64,000 bases of DNA from Mycobacterium sp. NBC_00419 (GTDB lineage Bacteria; Actinomycetota; Actinomycetes; Mycobacteriales; Mycobacteriaceae). Position numbers and translations under genes: made by a program. The stretch's first letter is position 1. Each line of letters starts with the position of its first letter. Where the stretch lies: assembly GCF_036023875.1 (NCBI RefSeq), contig NZ_CP107931.1:2852001-2916000 (forward strand), written 5' to 3'. The notes under the pieces were generated by a model that was given only the letters and a program-made list of their open reading frames with translations, made no database searches and was not told where the DNA came from. Below are positions 7,538 to 14,706 of the stretch, one piece after another.

Positions 7538-8677
7538 ATGACTGAGATCCGCGAGATCGATCCGGGCACGCCGATGACGCGGTTCGCCCGCGGCTGGCAC
7601 TGCTTGGGCCTGGCCGAAAACTTCCGTGACGGCAAGCCGCACGGAATCCAGGCGTTCGGCGGGAAACTAGTGGTCTACGCCGACACCAAGGGCGACATCC
7701 ACGTTCTCGACGGCTACTGCCGGCACCTGGGCGCCGACCTCGCCAAGGGTTCGATCAAGGGCGACAACCTCGCCTGCGCGTTCCACGACTGGCGGTGGAA
7801 CGGTGCGACCGGCCGCTGCGTGGAGATCCCCTACGCCCGCCGCGTTCCCAAGCTGGCCCGTACCCGTAAATGGCAGACACTCGAAGTCAACGGCCAGCTG
7901 ATGGTGTGGCACGACCCCGAAGGCTCGACCCCCGGGCCCGAACTGAGCCCCCCGCAGATCGAGGGCATGGGCACCGACAAGTGGTCGAAGTGGACCTGGA
8001 ACTCGATCCTCATCGAGGGCGCCCACTGCCGCGAGATCGTCGACAACAACGTCGACATGGCGCACTTCTTCTACATCCACTACGCCTACCCGACGTACTT
8101 CAAGAACGTCTTCGAGGGCCACACCGCCAGCCAGTTCATGGAATCCAAAGCGCGCCAGGACTTCACCGAGCATCCGGAAAGGTTGTGGGAGGGCACCAAG
8201 CTGCGCTCCGAAGCCACCTACTTCGGCCCGTCCTACATGATCAACTGGCTGCACAACGACCTGGGACCGGACTTCACCGCCAACTCGGTGCTGATCAACT
8301 GCCACTACCCGGTCTCGCAGAACTCCTTCATGCTTCAGTTCGGTGTCTCGGTCGAGGTTCCCGACGGGATGACCAAGGAAAAGGCCGACAAGCTTGCCGA
8401 GTCGTACTCCAAGGTCTACGAAGTCGGCTTCCTGCAGGACGTCGAGATCTGGAAGCACAAGACGCGTATCGAGAACCCGCTGCTGTGCGAGGAAGACGGC
8501 GCTCTGTACCAATACCGTCGGTGGTACGAGCAGTTCTACGTCGACGCCGCCGAGGTGACCACGGATATGACCGATCGCTTCGAGCTGGAAGTCGATACCA
8601 CCCACGCATACGGGGTGTGGCAGCAGGAGGTTCAGGAGAACCTCGAAAAGCGCTCCACTGCAACGGTATCGAGCTAG
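7538..8677 (+). CDS. kshA: 3-ketosteroid 9-alpha-hydroxylase, oxygenase subunit
   Basis: 379 residues. KshA is the Rieske oxygenase component that, with reductase KshB, hydroxylates C9 of 3-ketosteroids and so triggers B-ring opening during sterol breakdown. Rieske ligands are C61-x-H63 (GYCRHLG) and C80-x2-H83 (LACAFHDW). The mononuclear iron motif NVDMAHFFYIHY supplies D173, H176 and H181. Length matches the family (about 380). The start ATG 7538 follows AGAAGGA. No kshB or other ring-degradation gene is adjacent, and the gene has its own divergent TetR rather than a visible KstR box. It may therefore be one of several KshA paralogues with its own inducer. Confidence 0.9.
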   Translation: MTEIREIDPGTPMTRFARGWHCLGLAENFRDGKPHGIQAFGGKLVVYADTKGDIHVLDGYCRHLGADLAKGSIKGDNLACAFHDWRWNGATGRCVEIPYARRVPKLARTRKWQTLEVNGQLMVWHDPEGSTPGPELSPPQIEGMGTDKWSKWTWNSILIEGAHCREIVDNNVDMAHFFYIHYAYPTYFKNVFEGHTASQFMESKARQDFTEHPERLWEGTKLRSEATYFGPSYMINWLHNDLGPDFTANSVLINCHYPVSQNSFMLQFGVSVEVPDGMTKEKADKLAESYSKVYEVGFLQDVEIWKHKTRIENPLLCEEDGALYQYRRWYEQFYVDAAEVTTDMTDRFELEVDTTHAYGVWQQEVQENLEKRSTATVSS

Positions 8678-8687
8678 CCGAGCTGTT

Positions 8688-9101
8688 TCAGGCGGCGGTG
8701 CGGGGCATCTGGCCGATCCGCAGGTGGACCACGGTCGCCGGCGCAACCGGCAGGTCGTCGCCGCGGGCCAGCAGTTCCGCGCTTTCGGGTAGTTCGCGCG
8801 GATTGATCTGTCCGTCGGCGATCTGCCGCAGCACCGCATGGGCGTGAGCCAGTTGCCCACGCTTGCGGTACTGGCCGCCGGGAAGTTTCACCCCGGCCCA
8901 CACGCCGTACTCCTCGCCCGCCTCGATCGCCCGGCGCGCGCACGCACGCTGCTGGGCCAGTGGGCAACGGCGCAAGCACATGGTGCGCGCCCGCATCGCG
9001 GACTGCTCGTAGACGCGGGCCTTGGCGGCGCCGTCGCTGGCGTCGTCGTCGGAATAGCCGAACCACAGGTCGGGATCGGCAGTGCAGGGGCGGTAGTCCA
9101 T
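8688..9101 (-). CDS. whiB5: WhiB family iron-sulfur regulator, WhiB5 type
   Basis: 137 residues. Four cysteines (C6, C42, C46, C54) could hold a 4Fe-4S cluster, and GVWAG (66-70) precedes a basic C-terminal DNA-binding patch (YRKRGQ). The spacing C-x3-C-x7-C is longer than the usual WhiB C-x2-C-x5-C. Identity as WhiB5 comes from length and synteny: it diverges from an XRE gene followed by the Rv0024-Rv0028-type genes. AAGGAGG lies 5 nt before ATG 9101. The 3' end is 10 bp from convergent kshA. The role is likely redox- or NO-responsive regulation, possibly of the divergent block. Confidence 0.88.
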   Translation of the reverse strand: MDYRPCTADPDLWFGYSDDDASDGAAKARVYEQSAMRARTMCLRRCPLAQQRACARRAIEAGEEYGVWAGVKLPGGQYRKRGQLAHAHAVLRQIADGQINPRELPESAELLARGDDLPVAPATVVHLRIGQMPRTAA

Positions 9102-9133
9102 CGGAGCCTCCTTGTCGAGATTCGATGACGGAA

Positions 9134-9216
9134 CCGTATATGACAGCAGCACCAGGCGCAAGAGAAACGTAGATCAAAACGTATAAACAGCGATCGCTGT
9201 GTACGATCCGTATATG
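9134..9216. promoter_or_regulatory. whiB5 / XRE divergent control region with repeats
   Basis: This AT-richer 129-bp spacer holds a direct repeat CCGTATATG (9134-9142 and 9208-9216), a related ACGTATAAAC (9179-9188) and a perfect 14-bp palindrome ACAGCGATCGCTGT (9187-9200). Repeats centred between two divergent regulator genes suggest binding sites for the XRE protein and/or WhiB5. Confidence 0.5.
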
Positions 9217-9230
9217 GCTGGAGCCCGTCG

Positions 9231-9971
9231 GTGAGCCGAGAGGCGGCGGGCGCGGCCATTCGAGCGCTCCGGGAGTCACGCGGCTGGTCACTGGCCGACC
9301 TGGCCGGCGAGACCGGCGTCAGCATCATGGGTCTGAGCTTCCTGGAGCGCGGAGCCCGGAAACCACACAAAGGCACAGTTCAGAAGGTCGAGAACGGGCT
9401 CGGACTGCCCGCCGGGACGTACTCGCGCCTGGTCATGGCCGACGATGCGGAGGCCGAACTCGCCCAACTTCTGGCCAGTCCGGCCACCCCGGCGGCCCAG
9501 CCCCGGGCGGCCTCGGAGATCGTCGTCAGCCGGCACAACGACGCCGACGTGCTCGAGGCACACGCCGAAGCGCACCTCGAATCGCTCAACTCGTTGATAG
9601 CCCGACTGCCAGCGGAGACGTCAAACGAATACGAGACGTATATTCTGACCGTGATCGCCCAATGCGTGAAGGCCGAGATGCTGGCCGCCAACTCGTGGCG
9701 GGTCGCCGTCAACGCCGGCGCCGAATCCGCCGACCGGCTGATGGCCCAACTCCAAACCCTCGAATCGATCCGCACCGGACTGCTGGCGCGCATGCCCGCC
9801 GCCATCGCAACCCGATTCGACCAGGCGTGCACACGCTCGGGACTGCCCGAGTCCGTCGTGGCAGCACTGCTCGGCGTCACCCCGGACCAGATGTGGGACA
9901 TCCGCAACAGAGGTGTCATCCCGCCCGGCGCACTGCCGCGCGTCCGGGCCTTCGTCGAGGGGCAGTGGTGA
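9231..9971 (+). CDS. XRE family transcriptional regulator (Rv0023-like)
   Basis: 246 residues from GTG 9231, with GGAG 7 nt upstream. The N-terminal Cro/CI-type HTH covers about residues 7-60 (IRALRESRGWSLADLAGETG, then VSIMGLSFLERGARKPHKGT). An Ala-rich helical domain follows, and a second helix-turn-like segment occurs near the C-terminus (SVVAALLGVTPDQMWDIRNR). Gene order and size fit M. tuberculosis Rv0023. It heads a run of six genes and overlaps the next by 4 nt. It probably regulates whiB5 and/or its own operon through the repeats in the shared spacer. Confidence 0.85.
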   Translation: MSREAAGAAIRALRESRGWSLADLAGETGVSIMGLSFLERGARKPHKGTVQKVENGLGLPAGTYSRLVMADDAEAELAQLLASPATPAAQPRAASEIVVSRHNDADVLEAHAEAHLESLNSLIARLPAETSNEYETYILTVIAQCVKAEMLAANSWRVAVNAGAESADRLMAQLQTLESIRTGLLARMPAAIATRFDQACTRSGLPESVVAALLGVTPDQMWDIRNRGVIPPGALPRVRAFVEGQW

Positions 9972-10753
9972 GCGACCTCGACGTTCTGAGCCGGGCCCAC
10001 GCCCTGTTCGCAGGCGCGCCGCAGACCCCCGCGATACACCTCGATATACCGACGGCCGTGCACTCCGATGCCGTACCCGCCGCCTACCGCACCGCCGCCG
10101 ACCGACGCATCGCCCAGCTGGTCGCCTCCCGGGGCGTGGATGCCGAGTTGGCGACGATCCTGGCTCACGCGGCACGCGACCACCAGGACGCTCACCGCCA
10201 AACCGGCGCCGTCCTGCAGGCGGCCCGTGCCGATGCCGCCGCCCCGCCGGACAATCCCGTCGCACAGCGAGAGCTCCTGCGCCGCAGGGCAGCCCGCCTG
10301 CGGGAACAGCGCGCGCACGTACTGGCCGCCAGGCGACGGGCTCGGCGGCGGCTCGCCCTGATGCGTGCCCTGCGCTACCGGCTACGCCGCCGCGGCCGTC
10401 GGTTGCCGCCGCCGAACTCGCGCGCCGGGTTCGCCGTGCGCGCCGCGCTGTCCCGGCTGGGCTGCCCCTACGTGTGGGGTGCCACCGGGCCGGATCGCTT
10501 CGACTGCTCAGGTCTGGTCCAGTGGGCCTACTCGCAGGCCGGTGTGCGACTCGACCGCACCACCTACGACCAGATCAACGACGGCACACCCGTCCCCCGG
10601 CCGCAGGTCCGCCCAGGTGACCTGGTGTTTCCGCACGCCGGGCATGTGCAGATGGCGATCGGCAACAACCTGGTGATCGAGGCACCCCATGCCGGGGCCA
10701 ACGTGCGGATCAGCCCGCTGGGTGCGTACATCGCGATCCGCCGACCGCTCTAG
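9968..10753 (+). CDS. NlpC/P60 peptidase without signal peptide (Rv0024-like)
   Basis: 261 residues. The NlpC/P60 domain occupies about residues 150-258, with the nucleophile in DRFDCSGLVQWAYSQ (C180), the general base in HAGHVQMAIG (H226), and a third polar residue probably H241. Such enzymes cut D-Glu-mDAP bonds in peptidoglycan stem peptides. The N-terminal 140 residues are Ala/Arg-rich and helical, with no Sec signal or membrane segment, so it is unclear how it would reach the wall. GTG 9968 overlaps the XRE stop codon by 4 nt, implying coupling. The match to Rv0024 rests on order and length. Confidence 0.85.
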   Translation: MSDLDVLSRAHALFAGAPQTPAIHLDIPTAVHSDAVPAAYRTAADRRIAQLVASRGVDAELATILAHAARDHQDAHRQTGAVLQAARADAAAPPDNPVAQRELLRRRAARLREQRAHVLAARRRARRRLALMRALRYRLRRRGRRLPPPNSRAGFAVRAALSRLGCPYVWGATGPDRFDCSGLVQWAYSQAGVRLDRTTYDQINDGTPVPRPQVRPGDLVFPHAGHVQMAIGNNLVIEAPHAGANVRISPLGAYIAIRRPL

Positions 10754-10793
10754 GTGAGTTGTTCGGCGAAAACCCCCTGAGTACCGTCGAGCC

Positions 10794-11138
10794 ATGACCG
10801 AGCACAGCGGACAGTCGGGGGAGGCCCTGGAGTCCGCCCGTGCTGTGCTCGCCGCGCGGGACCGGGATCTCGCCGCCGCCGACGCCGAACTGTCGGCCGT
10901 CATCGCCGGCGCCCACTCGGCGGCCGCCGACGCCATTCGCCGGATCGAGGCGATGACCGCCGAGATCGAATCCGCCGTGGTTCAGCACGCCGCGGACACC
11001 CCCGCCCAGGGCCGCGAATTCGCCCGCTTCCTGCTCGACAAACAACGCGAACTCGTCGATCTCGTCGCCGCGGCCAAGTCCGACGCGGCGGCCAAGACCG
11101 CTGCGCTACAAGGTCTTCTGCACCGCTACCAAGGGTGA
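10794..11138 (+). CDS. Small helical DUF4226-type protein (Rv0025-like)
   Basis: 114 residues, almost entirely predicted helix and rich in Ala, Glu and Asp. Residues about 60-110 (EIESAVVQHAADTPAQGREF, then ARFLLDKQRELVDLVAAAKS) align by eye with the middle of the next gene's product (EIEAAVTTRTDLDTPAGARA, then FQRYLIDKLRDI), so the two are paralogous. TACCGT lies 6 nt before the ATG and could be a -10 element for a leaderless transcript. The function is unknown. The block also contains ESX-type proteins, so a helper or partner role in secretion is possible. Confidence 0.8.
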   Translation: MTEHSGQSGEALESARAVLAARDRDLAAADAELSAVIAGAHSAAADAIRRIEAMTAEIESAVVQHAADTPAQGREFARFLLDKQRELVDLVAAAKSDAAAKTAALQGLLHRYQG

Positions 11139-11189
11139 ATTGTCGCGCCGGACAAGCCTGGATACAGTCCCCGGCATGAGAGGCCACCG

Positions 11190-12593
11190 GTGGCGAGCTA
11201 CCAAGACTTGCTCGACGCGATAGCGCGGGTGCGCGCCGCCACCGGCAGTCCCGACGCCTGGATGACGGGACTGTCCGGCGATGATCTGGCGGTGGTCACC
11301 AACCCGCTGAACGTGACCGCACCCGACGCCGTCGACGGGGTGCTGGCCAAGATTGCGGCCCAGCACCGCGACGTATTCGGCGCGGCCCGCGAGCCGCAGC
11401 AGGGGAGTGCTGCCGACGCGATCAGAGTCGCGGAAACCTCACTGGCCCAGCAGAACTCGCTGAGCGCACAGGTGGACCTGCAGGTCATCACCGCCGTGCT
11501 CAACGCGCACTCCACTCATGACGCCGGGCGCGACGCGCTCGATGCACTGCAGGACGAAATCGAGGCGGCTGTCACGACCCGCACCGACCTGGACACCCCG
11601 GCCGGCGCGCGAGCCTTTCAGCGCTACCTCATCGACAAGCTCCGCGACATCAGGACCGTCGTCGAGACGGCCGGATTGGACGCCACCTCCAAGGCGTCGC
11701 TGGCCGCGGCGTTGGCGTCGCTGTACTCCGCAGCCACCCCCGCCACCGAGCCCGGTCCTGAGCCTGAAACCCGCACGCCGCCAAAGGCTGTCGAGCCGAC
11801 GGGGGAGACCGCGGTGCCTCCGGCCAGTCCGGCGCCGCCCAGCCCGCTACCGGCCGAAGCCTTCGACGATCCCATGCTGGATCCGCTGCTCGCCGAGGAG
11901 CCGGTTGCACCGGCACCCCCGCCGGCCGCTCCGGCCGCCGCCGCACCCATGATCCCGTCGCTGCCCACAATGCCCGGGTTCGGTGGTGGCGGCCTGCCCG
12001 CCCCGTCCGGCGCCGGGCTCGCGCCTGCCCTCGAGGCACTCGGTGCGCCGCCGCGCAGCATCGAGGACACCACCGCGCCCGAGGATCTGCTGCGCGGGGA
12101 CGATCCGCTGGATCTTTCCGGTGCCGACGAACCGGACGACGAACCGAGCGACGAGTCCGCCGAGGATGCCGACACCGAACCGGCCGCGGCAGCCGAAGAC
12201 CCGACGCTGGTGCATCTGCCCGACGGTGACACGGTCACCGCGCCCACTCCGCAACTGGCGGCCGCCATCACCGCTGCGGTGGCAGGCACGCCGATCCCGG
12301 AGGCATTCCAGGCCCAGGGCATCACCCTTCCCGCGCCGGGCACCGCGGTGGCCAGCCCGGTCGATCCGACCCGACTCCAGCCCGGTGACATCGGCATGCT
12401 CGCCGACCGCCACGCGGTCGCACTGGGCAACGGCAAGGCCGTGTTCAACACCCGAATCGAGCCCATCGCGAGCGTGACCGGCCCCAGCTTTCTAGGGTGG
12501 GAGCATCCGCCGGAGCCGGGCCCGCAAGCCCCACCCACGAAGTCGGACCGTCCGACGCCGACCCGGCCCGCGGTGACGGCCGGACCGTCCTGA
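11190..12593 (+). CDS. DUF4226-type protein with long Pro/Ala/acidic region (Rv0026-like)
   Basis: 467 residues from GTG 11190. The N-terminal ~185 residues are helical and contain the segment shared with the preceding gene. A Pro/Ala/Glu-rich, probably disordered region follows (about 190-330), then acidic stretches (DEPDDEPSDESAEDADTEPA). A C-terminal globular part (LQPGDIGMLADRHAVALGNG ... FNTRIEPIASVTGPSFLGWE) resembles the end of mycobacterial wall-associated proteins. The architecture recalls EspB/EspI-like secreted scaffold proteins, but I see no sequence match to them. There is no signal peptide. Order and size match Rv0026. Confidence 0.8.
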   Translation: MASYQDLLDAIARVRAATGSPDAWMTGLSGDDLAVVTNPLNVTAPDAVDGVLAKIAAQHRDVFGAAREPQQGSAADAIRVAETSLAQQNSLSAQVDLQVITAVLNAHSTHDAGRDALDALQDEIEAAVTTRTDLDTPAGARAFQRYLIDKLRDIRTVVETAGLDATSKASLAAALASLYSAATPATEPGPEPETRTPPKAVEPTGETAVPPASPAPPSPLPAEAFDDPMLDPLLAEEPVAPAPPPAAPAAAAPMIPSLPTMPGFGGGGLPAPSGAGLAPALEALGAPPRSIEDTTAPEDLLRGDDPLDLSGADEPDDEPSDESAEDADTEPAAAAEDPTLVHLPDGDTVTAPTPQLAAAITAAVAGTPIPEAFQAQGITLPAPGTAVASPVDPTRLQPGDIGMLADRHAVALGNGKAVFNTRIEPIASVTGPSFLGWEHPPEPGPQAPPTKSDRPTPTRPAVTAGPS

Positions 12594-12605
12594 TAGGAGA
12601 TCGAC

Positions 12606-12923
12606 ATGGCAGAGCGCATTCACGTGGTGCCCGACGAGCTGCGCCGGGCGGCCCGCCACCACGACCAGGCCGCCGAGCAGCTCGGTGCCGCGCCGGCCAG
12701 CCACGCCGACGTCCTGGCCAGCCTGGACTCGCTCGGCCCGATCTTCGCCGAGCTGCGTGACGCCGGCCGCGAGCTGCTCGACCAGCGCCGCGCCTGCTAT
12801 CAGCAGCAATCCGAGGCCCACGCGGAGCTCGCCGACAACCTGCGCTACGCCGCGGACACCTGGGAACTCCAGGACAGCGCTGCCGCCGCCGACCTGAACC
12901 GGGTCGTCGAAGGCGGCCCATGA
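12606..12923 (+). CDS. EspC-like ESX secretion-associated protein (Rv0027-like)
   Basis: 105 residues, helical, of the DUF2580/EspC type: V-x-P-D-x-L motif near the N-terminus (HVVPDELRRAARHHDQAA), a mid helix, and a C-terminal helix ending LADNLRYAADTWELQDSAA. Where ESX substrates carry YxxxD, this protein has W86-x3-D90, a conservative aromatic replacement. EspC-type proteins form filaments or accompany ESX-1 substrates, but no ESX core gene is in the window. GGAG lies 6 nt before the ATG, and the stop overlaps the next start by 4 nt. Confidence 0.82.
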   Translation: MAERIHVVPDELRRAARHHDQAAEQLGAAPASHADVLASLDSLGPIFAELRDAGRELLDQRRACYQQQSEAHAELADNLRYAADTWELQDSAAAADLNRVVEGGP

Positions 12924-13222
12924 CCGACCCCGATCCCGAGTTCGACGCCGTCCACCCCAGCGGGCACGTGCTGTTCCGGTCCTGCCGCGGCGGCTATCTG
13001 CACAGCGTCACCCTCGCCGAGGCGGCGATGGACGCCGACGCCCACACCCTGGCCGAGGCGGTACTGCTCACGGCCGACGTGTCCTACCTCAAAGCGCTGA
13101 TGGAGGTCCGCGCCGAGATTGTCGCCGCCGGGCACACGCCGTCGGCCGACGTGCCGAGCGAACGGGATCTCACCGACGCCGTTGCCGCGCTACAGCGGCA
13201 CCAGCTGCGGGGTCCCGAGTAA
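12920..13222 (+). CDS. EspD/EspH-like small protein (Rv0028-like)
   Basis: 100 residues. The pattern HVLFRSCRGGYLHSVTLAEA ... DADAHTLAEAVLLTADVSYLKAL follows the EspD/EspH (DUF2694-like) layout: a short beta strand, a 'V-x-L' turn, then a helix with LA-x(2)-V/I and a following 'KA'. EspD stabilises EspA/EspC in M. tuberculosis, and pairing with an EspC-like protein in the same operon fits a chaperone role. ATG 12920 overlaps the previous stop. This is the last gene of the whiB5-linked block. The homology is by eye and could be wrong at family level. Confidence 0.75.
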   Translation: MTDPDPEFDAVHPSGHVLFRSCRGGYLHSVTLAEAAMDADAHTLAEAVLLTADVSYLKALMEVRAEIVAAGHTPSADVPSERDLTDAVAALQRHQLRGPE

Positions 13223-13255
13223 CTGCGCGACATCGACATCACGGCTGCGGATCGG

Positions 13256-13285
13256 GCGAGATCACAACCCTGGTGTCGATCTCGC
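13256..13285. terminator. Inverted repeat between convergent units
   Basis: Arms GCGAGATC (13256-13263) and GATCTCGC (13278-13285) are perfect over 8 bp around a 14-nt loop, with an additional AC/GT pairing possible. It lies 34 nt after the stop of the Rv0028-like gene. There is no U-tract, as is common for mycobacterial terminators. Confidence 0.4.
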
Positions 13286-13295
13286 TAGTCCAGGG

Positions 13296-13418
13296 CTAGT
13301 CGGGCTCTGGGGCGATAACGTCCGGCGGGGCAACGGGATTGGCGCCGAACAACTCCCGCGCACGCTGCAGCAGGGCGCGCACCTCGTCGAGTTGCTGCTG
13401 CAGCAGCGAATCACCCAT
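13296..13418 (-). CDS. Possible 40-residue small protein
   Basis: From ATG 13418 the minus strand reads MGDSLLQQQLDEVRALLQRA, then RELFGANPVAPPDVIAPEPD, then TAG. This is an amphipathic helix of about 24 residues followed by a Pro-rich acidic tail, with codon use like its neighbours (G/C third positions). It lies 37 nt downstream of the LipE-like gene on the same strand. No strong ribosome site is visible. The helix-plus-tail design looks like a real protein, or like a fragment of a larger Esp/DUF-type N-terminus. It is unproven. Confidence 0.4.
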   Translation of the reverse strand: MGDSLLQQQLDEVRALLQRARELFGANPVAPPDVIAPEPD

Positions 13419-13455
13419 GGCCGCAACGGTAACCCGCCGGACCGGTCCCCACAAT

Positions 13456-14706
13456 TCACCCCGTGCGGGGGATCTCCTCGGCGATCCGGTCCAGCAGTGC
13501 GGTGTAGCGCCCCGCCTCCCGGTGCCACCCCGGCTTACCGCTGCTGATCACCCCGACCGACAACCGCCGCTGCGGGTCGGCCCAGATCGCCACATTGGTC
13601 AGCCCGGTATGGCCGAACGCGGCCGGCGCGTGGCGCCCGAACGGACCGAACCGGTCCGATCCCAGCATGTAGCCGGTTCCCCAGCGCAGCGGAGTCAACC
13701 CGGTGGCGACGTCCGGCCGCAGCCGCCGCGCCTCCTTCACCGCGCCCTGCAGCGTCTCGGGCGACATGATTCGCACACCGTCGAGTTCACCACCGCGGCG
13801 CAGGATCTCGGCGAACCGCGATAGTTCGTCGGCCGTCGACACGGTGCTCGACGACGGGATCACCCCGGTCAGGAACAGCGGGGTGTTGGAGAACGGGATG
13901 ATCTGCTGCATCGTGCCGCCGACCGCCTTGCGAAATGCCGCGGCCATCGGCGCCGGCAACGGCTTGCCCGTCACGTGGCTCGGCGCCACCTGCGGCACAT
14001 CCTGCTCGGCTACACCGTAATTGGTCCAGCGGAAACCCAGTGGGTCGAGGATCTCGGCGGCCAGGATGTCGCGGATGCCCCGTCCTGTTGCCGCCGAGAC
14101 GATTTCGCGCATCAACGGGCCCCAGGTCAGGCCGTGGTAGATGTGCATCAACCCGGGTTTGTGGATGGGCTTCATCTCGGCCAGCTTGGCGCGGGTGTAC
14201 TCGCTGTCGTTCATCCGCTTGAGGCTGGGCCGCGGTCCGGTGGCGAACGGAATGCCCGCGCTGTGCGTCATCACATGGCGGATAGTCGTGGACTCCTTGC
14301 CATGACGGCCGTACTCGGGCAGATAGTCGACGACCCGATCATCGAGGGAGAACTCGCCGCGTTCGACGAGCATGTGCACCACCGTGGTGGTGATCGCCTT
14401 GGCCGCCGAGTACACGCAGAACGGTGTCGAGACACGCACCGGGACCTTGTCCGCGTCCGCCGGGTCGGCAGGCCCGTTGCCCCAGCCGTGCCCGATCGCG
14501 CGATTGAGCACCACTGCACCGTCGTAGCGGACGCACACCTGAATGGCGGGGTGCATCCCGGCCGAGTACCAGTGCCGCGCGGACTGCCAGATCCGTTCGA
14601 CCGCGACCGGAGCCACCTCGCTGTGGTCCTCGGCGCCGGTGTCGGTCACGGCATCGAGGTCGGCCGGTACGACGATCCGGCCTTCCGCGGCGGGGGAGTC
14701 CGTCAC
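13456..14706 (-). CDS. Beta-lactamase-fold serine hydrolase (LipE-like esterase)
   Basis: 416 residues. The class C beta-lactamase/family VIII esterase signature S-x-x-K is at S100-A-A-K103 (CVYSAAKAITTTVVH), the Tyr element lies in HIYHGLTWGPLM, and a KTG-equivalent HTG in AFGHTGLTN. Length and layout match mycobacterial LipE (Rv3775, about 415 residues). There is no signal peptide, so it is probably a cytoplasmic esterase rather than a true beta-lactamase. Its ATG overlaps the stop of the upstream nitrobindin gene by 4 nt. Orthology to lipE is by length and motif only. Confidence 0.85.
   Translation of the reverse strand: MTDSPAAEGRIVVPADLDAVTDTGAEDHSEVAPVAVERIWQSARHWYSAGMHPAIQVCVRYDGAVVLNRAIGHGWGNGPADPADADKVPVRVSTPFCVYSAAKAITTTVVHMLVERGEFSLDDRVVDYLPEYGRHGKESTTIRHVMTHSAGIPFATGPRPSLKRMNDSEYTRAKLAEMKPIHKPGLMHIYHGLTWGPLMREIVSAATGRGIRDILAAEILDPLGFRWTNYGVAEQDVPQVAPSHVTGKPLPAPMAAAFRKAVGGTMQQIIPFSNTPLFLTGVIPSSSTVSTADELSRFAEILRRGGELDGVRIMSPETLQGAVKEARRLRPDVATGLTPLRWGTGYMLGSDRFGPFGRHAPAAFGHTGLTNVAIWADPQRRLSVGVISSGKPGWHREAGRYTALLDRIAEEIPRTG

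Noticed and set aside
7667..8860. Antisense frame over kshA
   Set aside because: Shadow of the Rieske oxygenase gene; low-complexity product.
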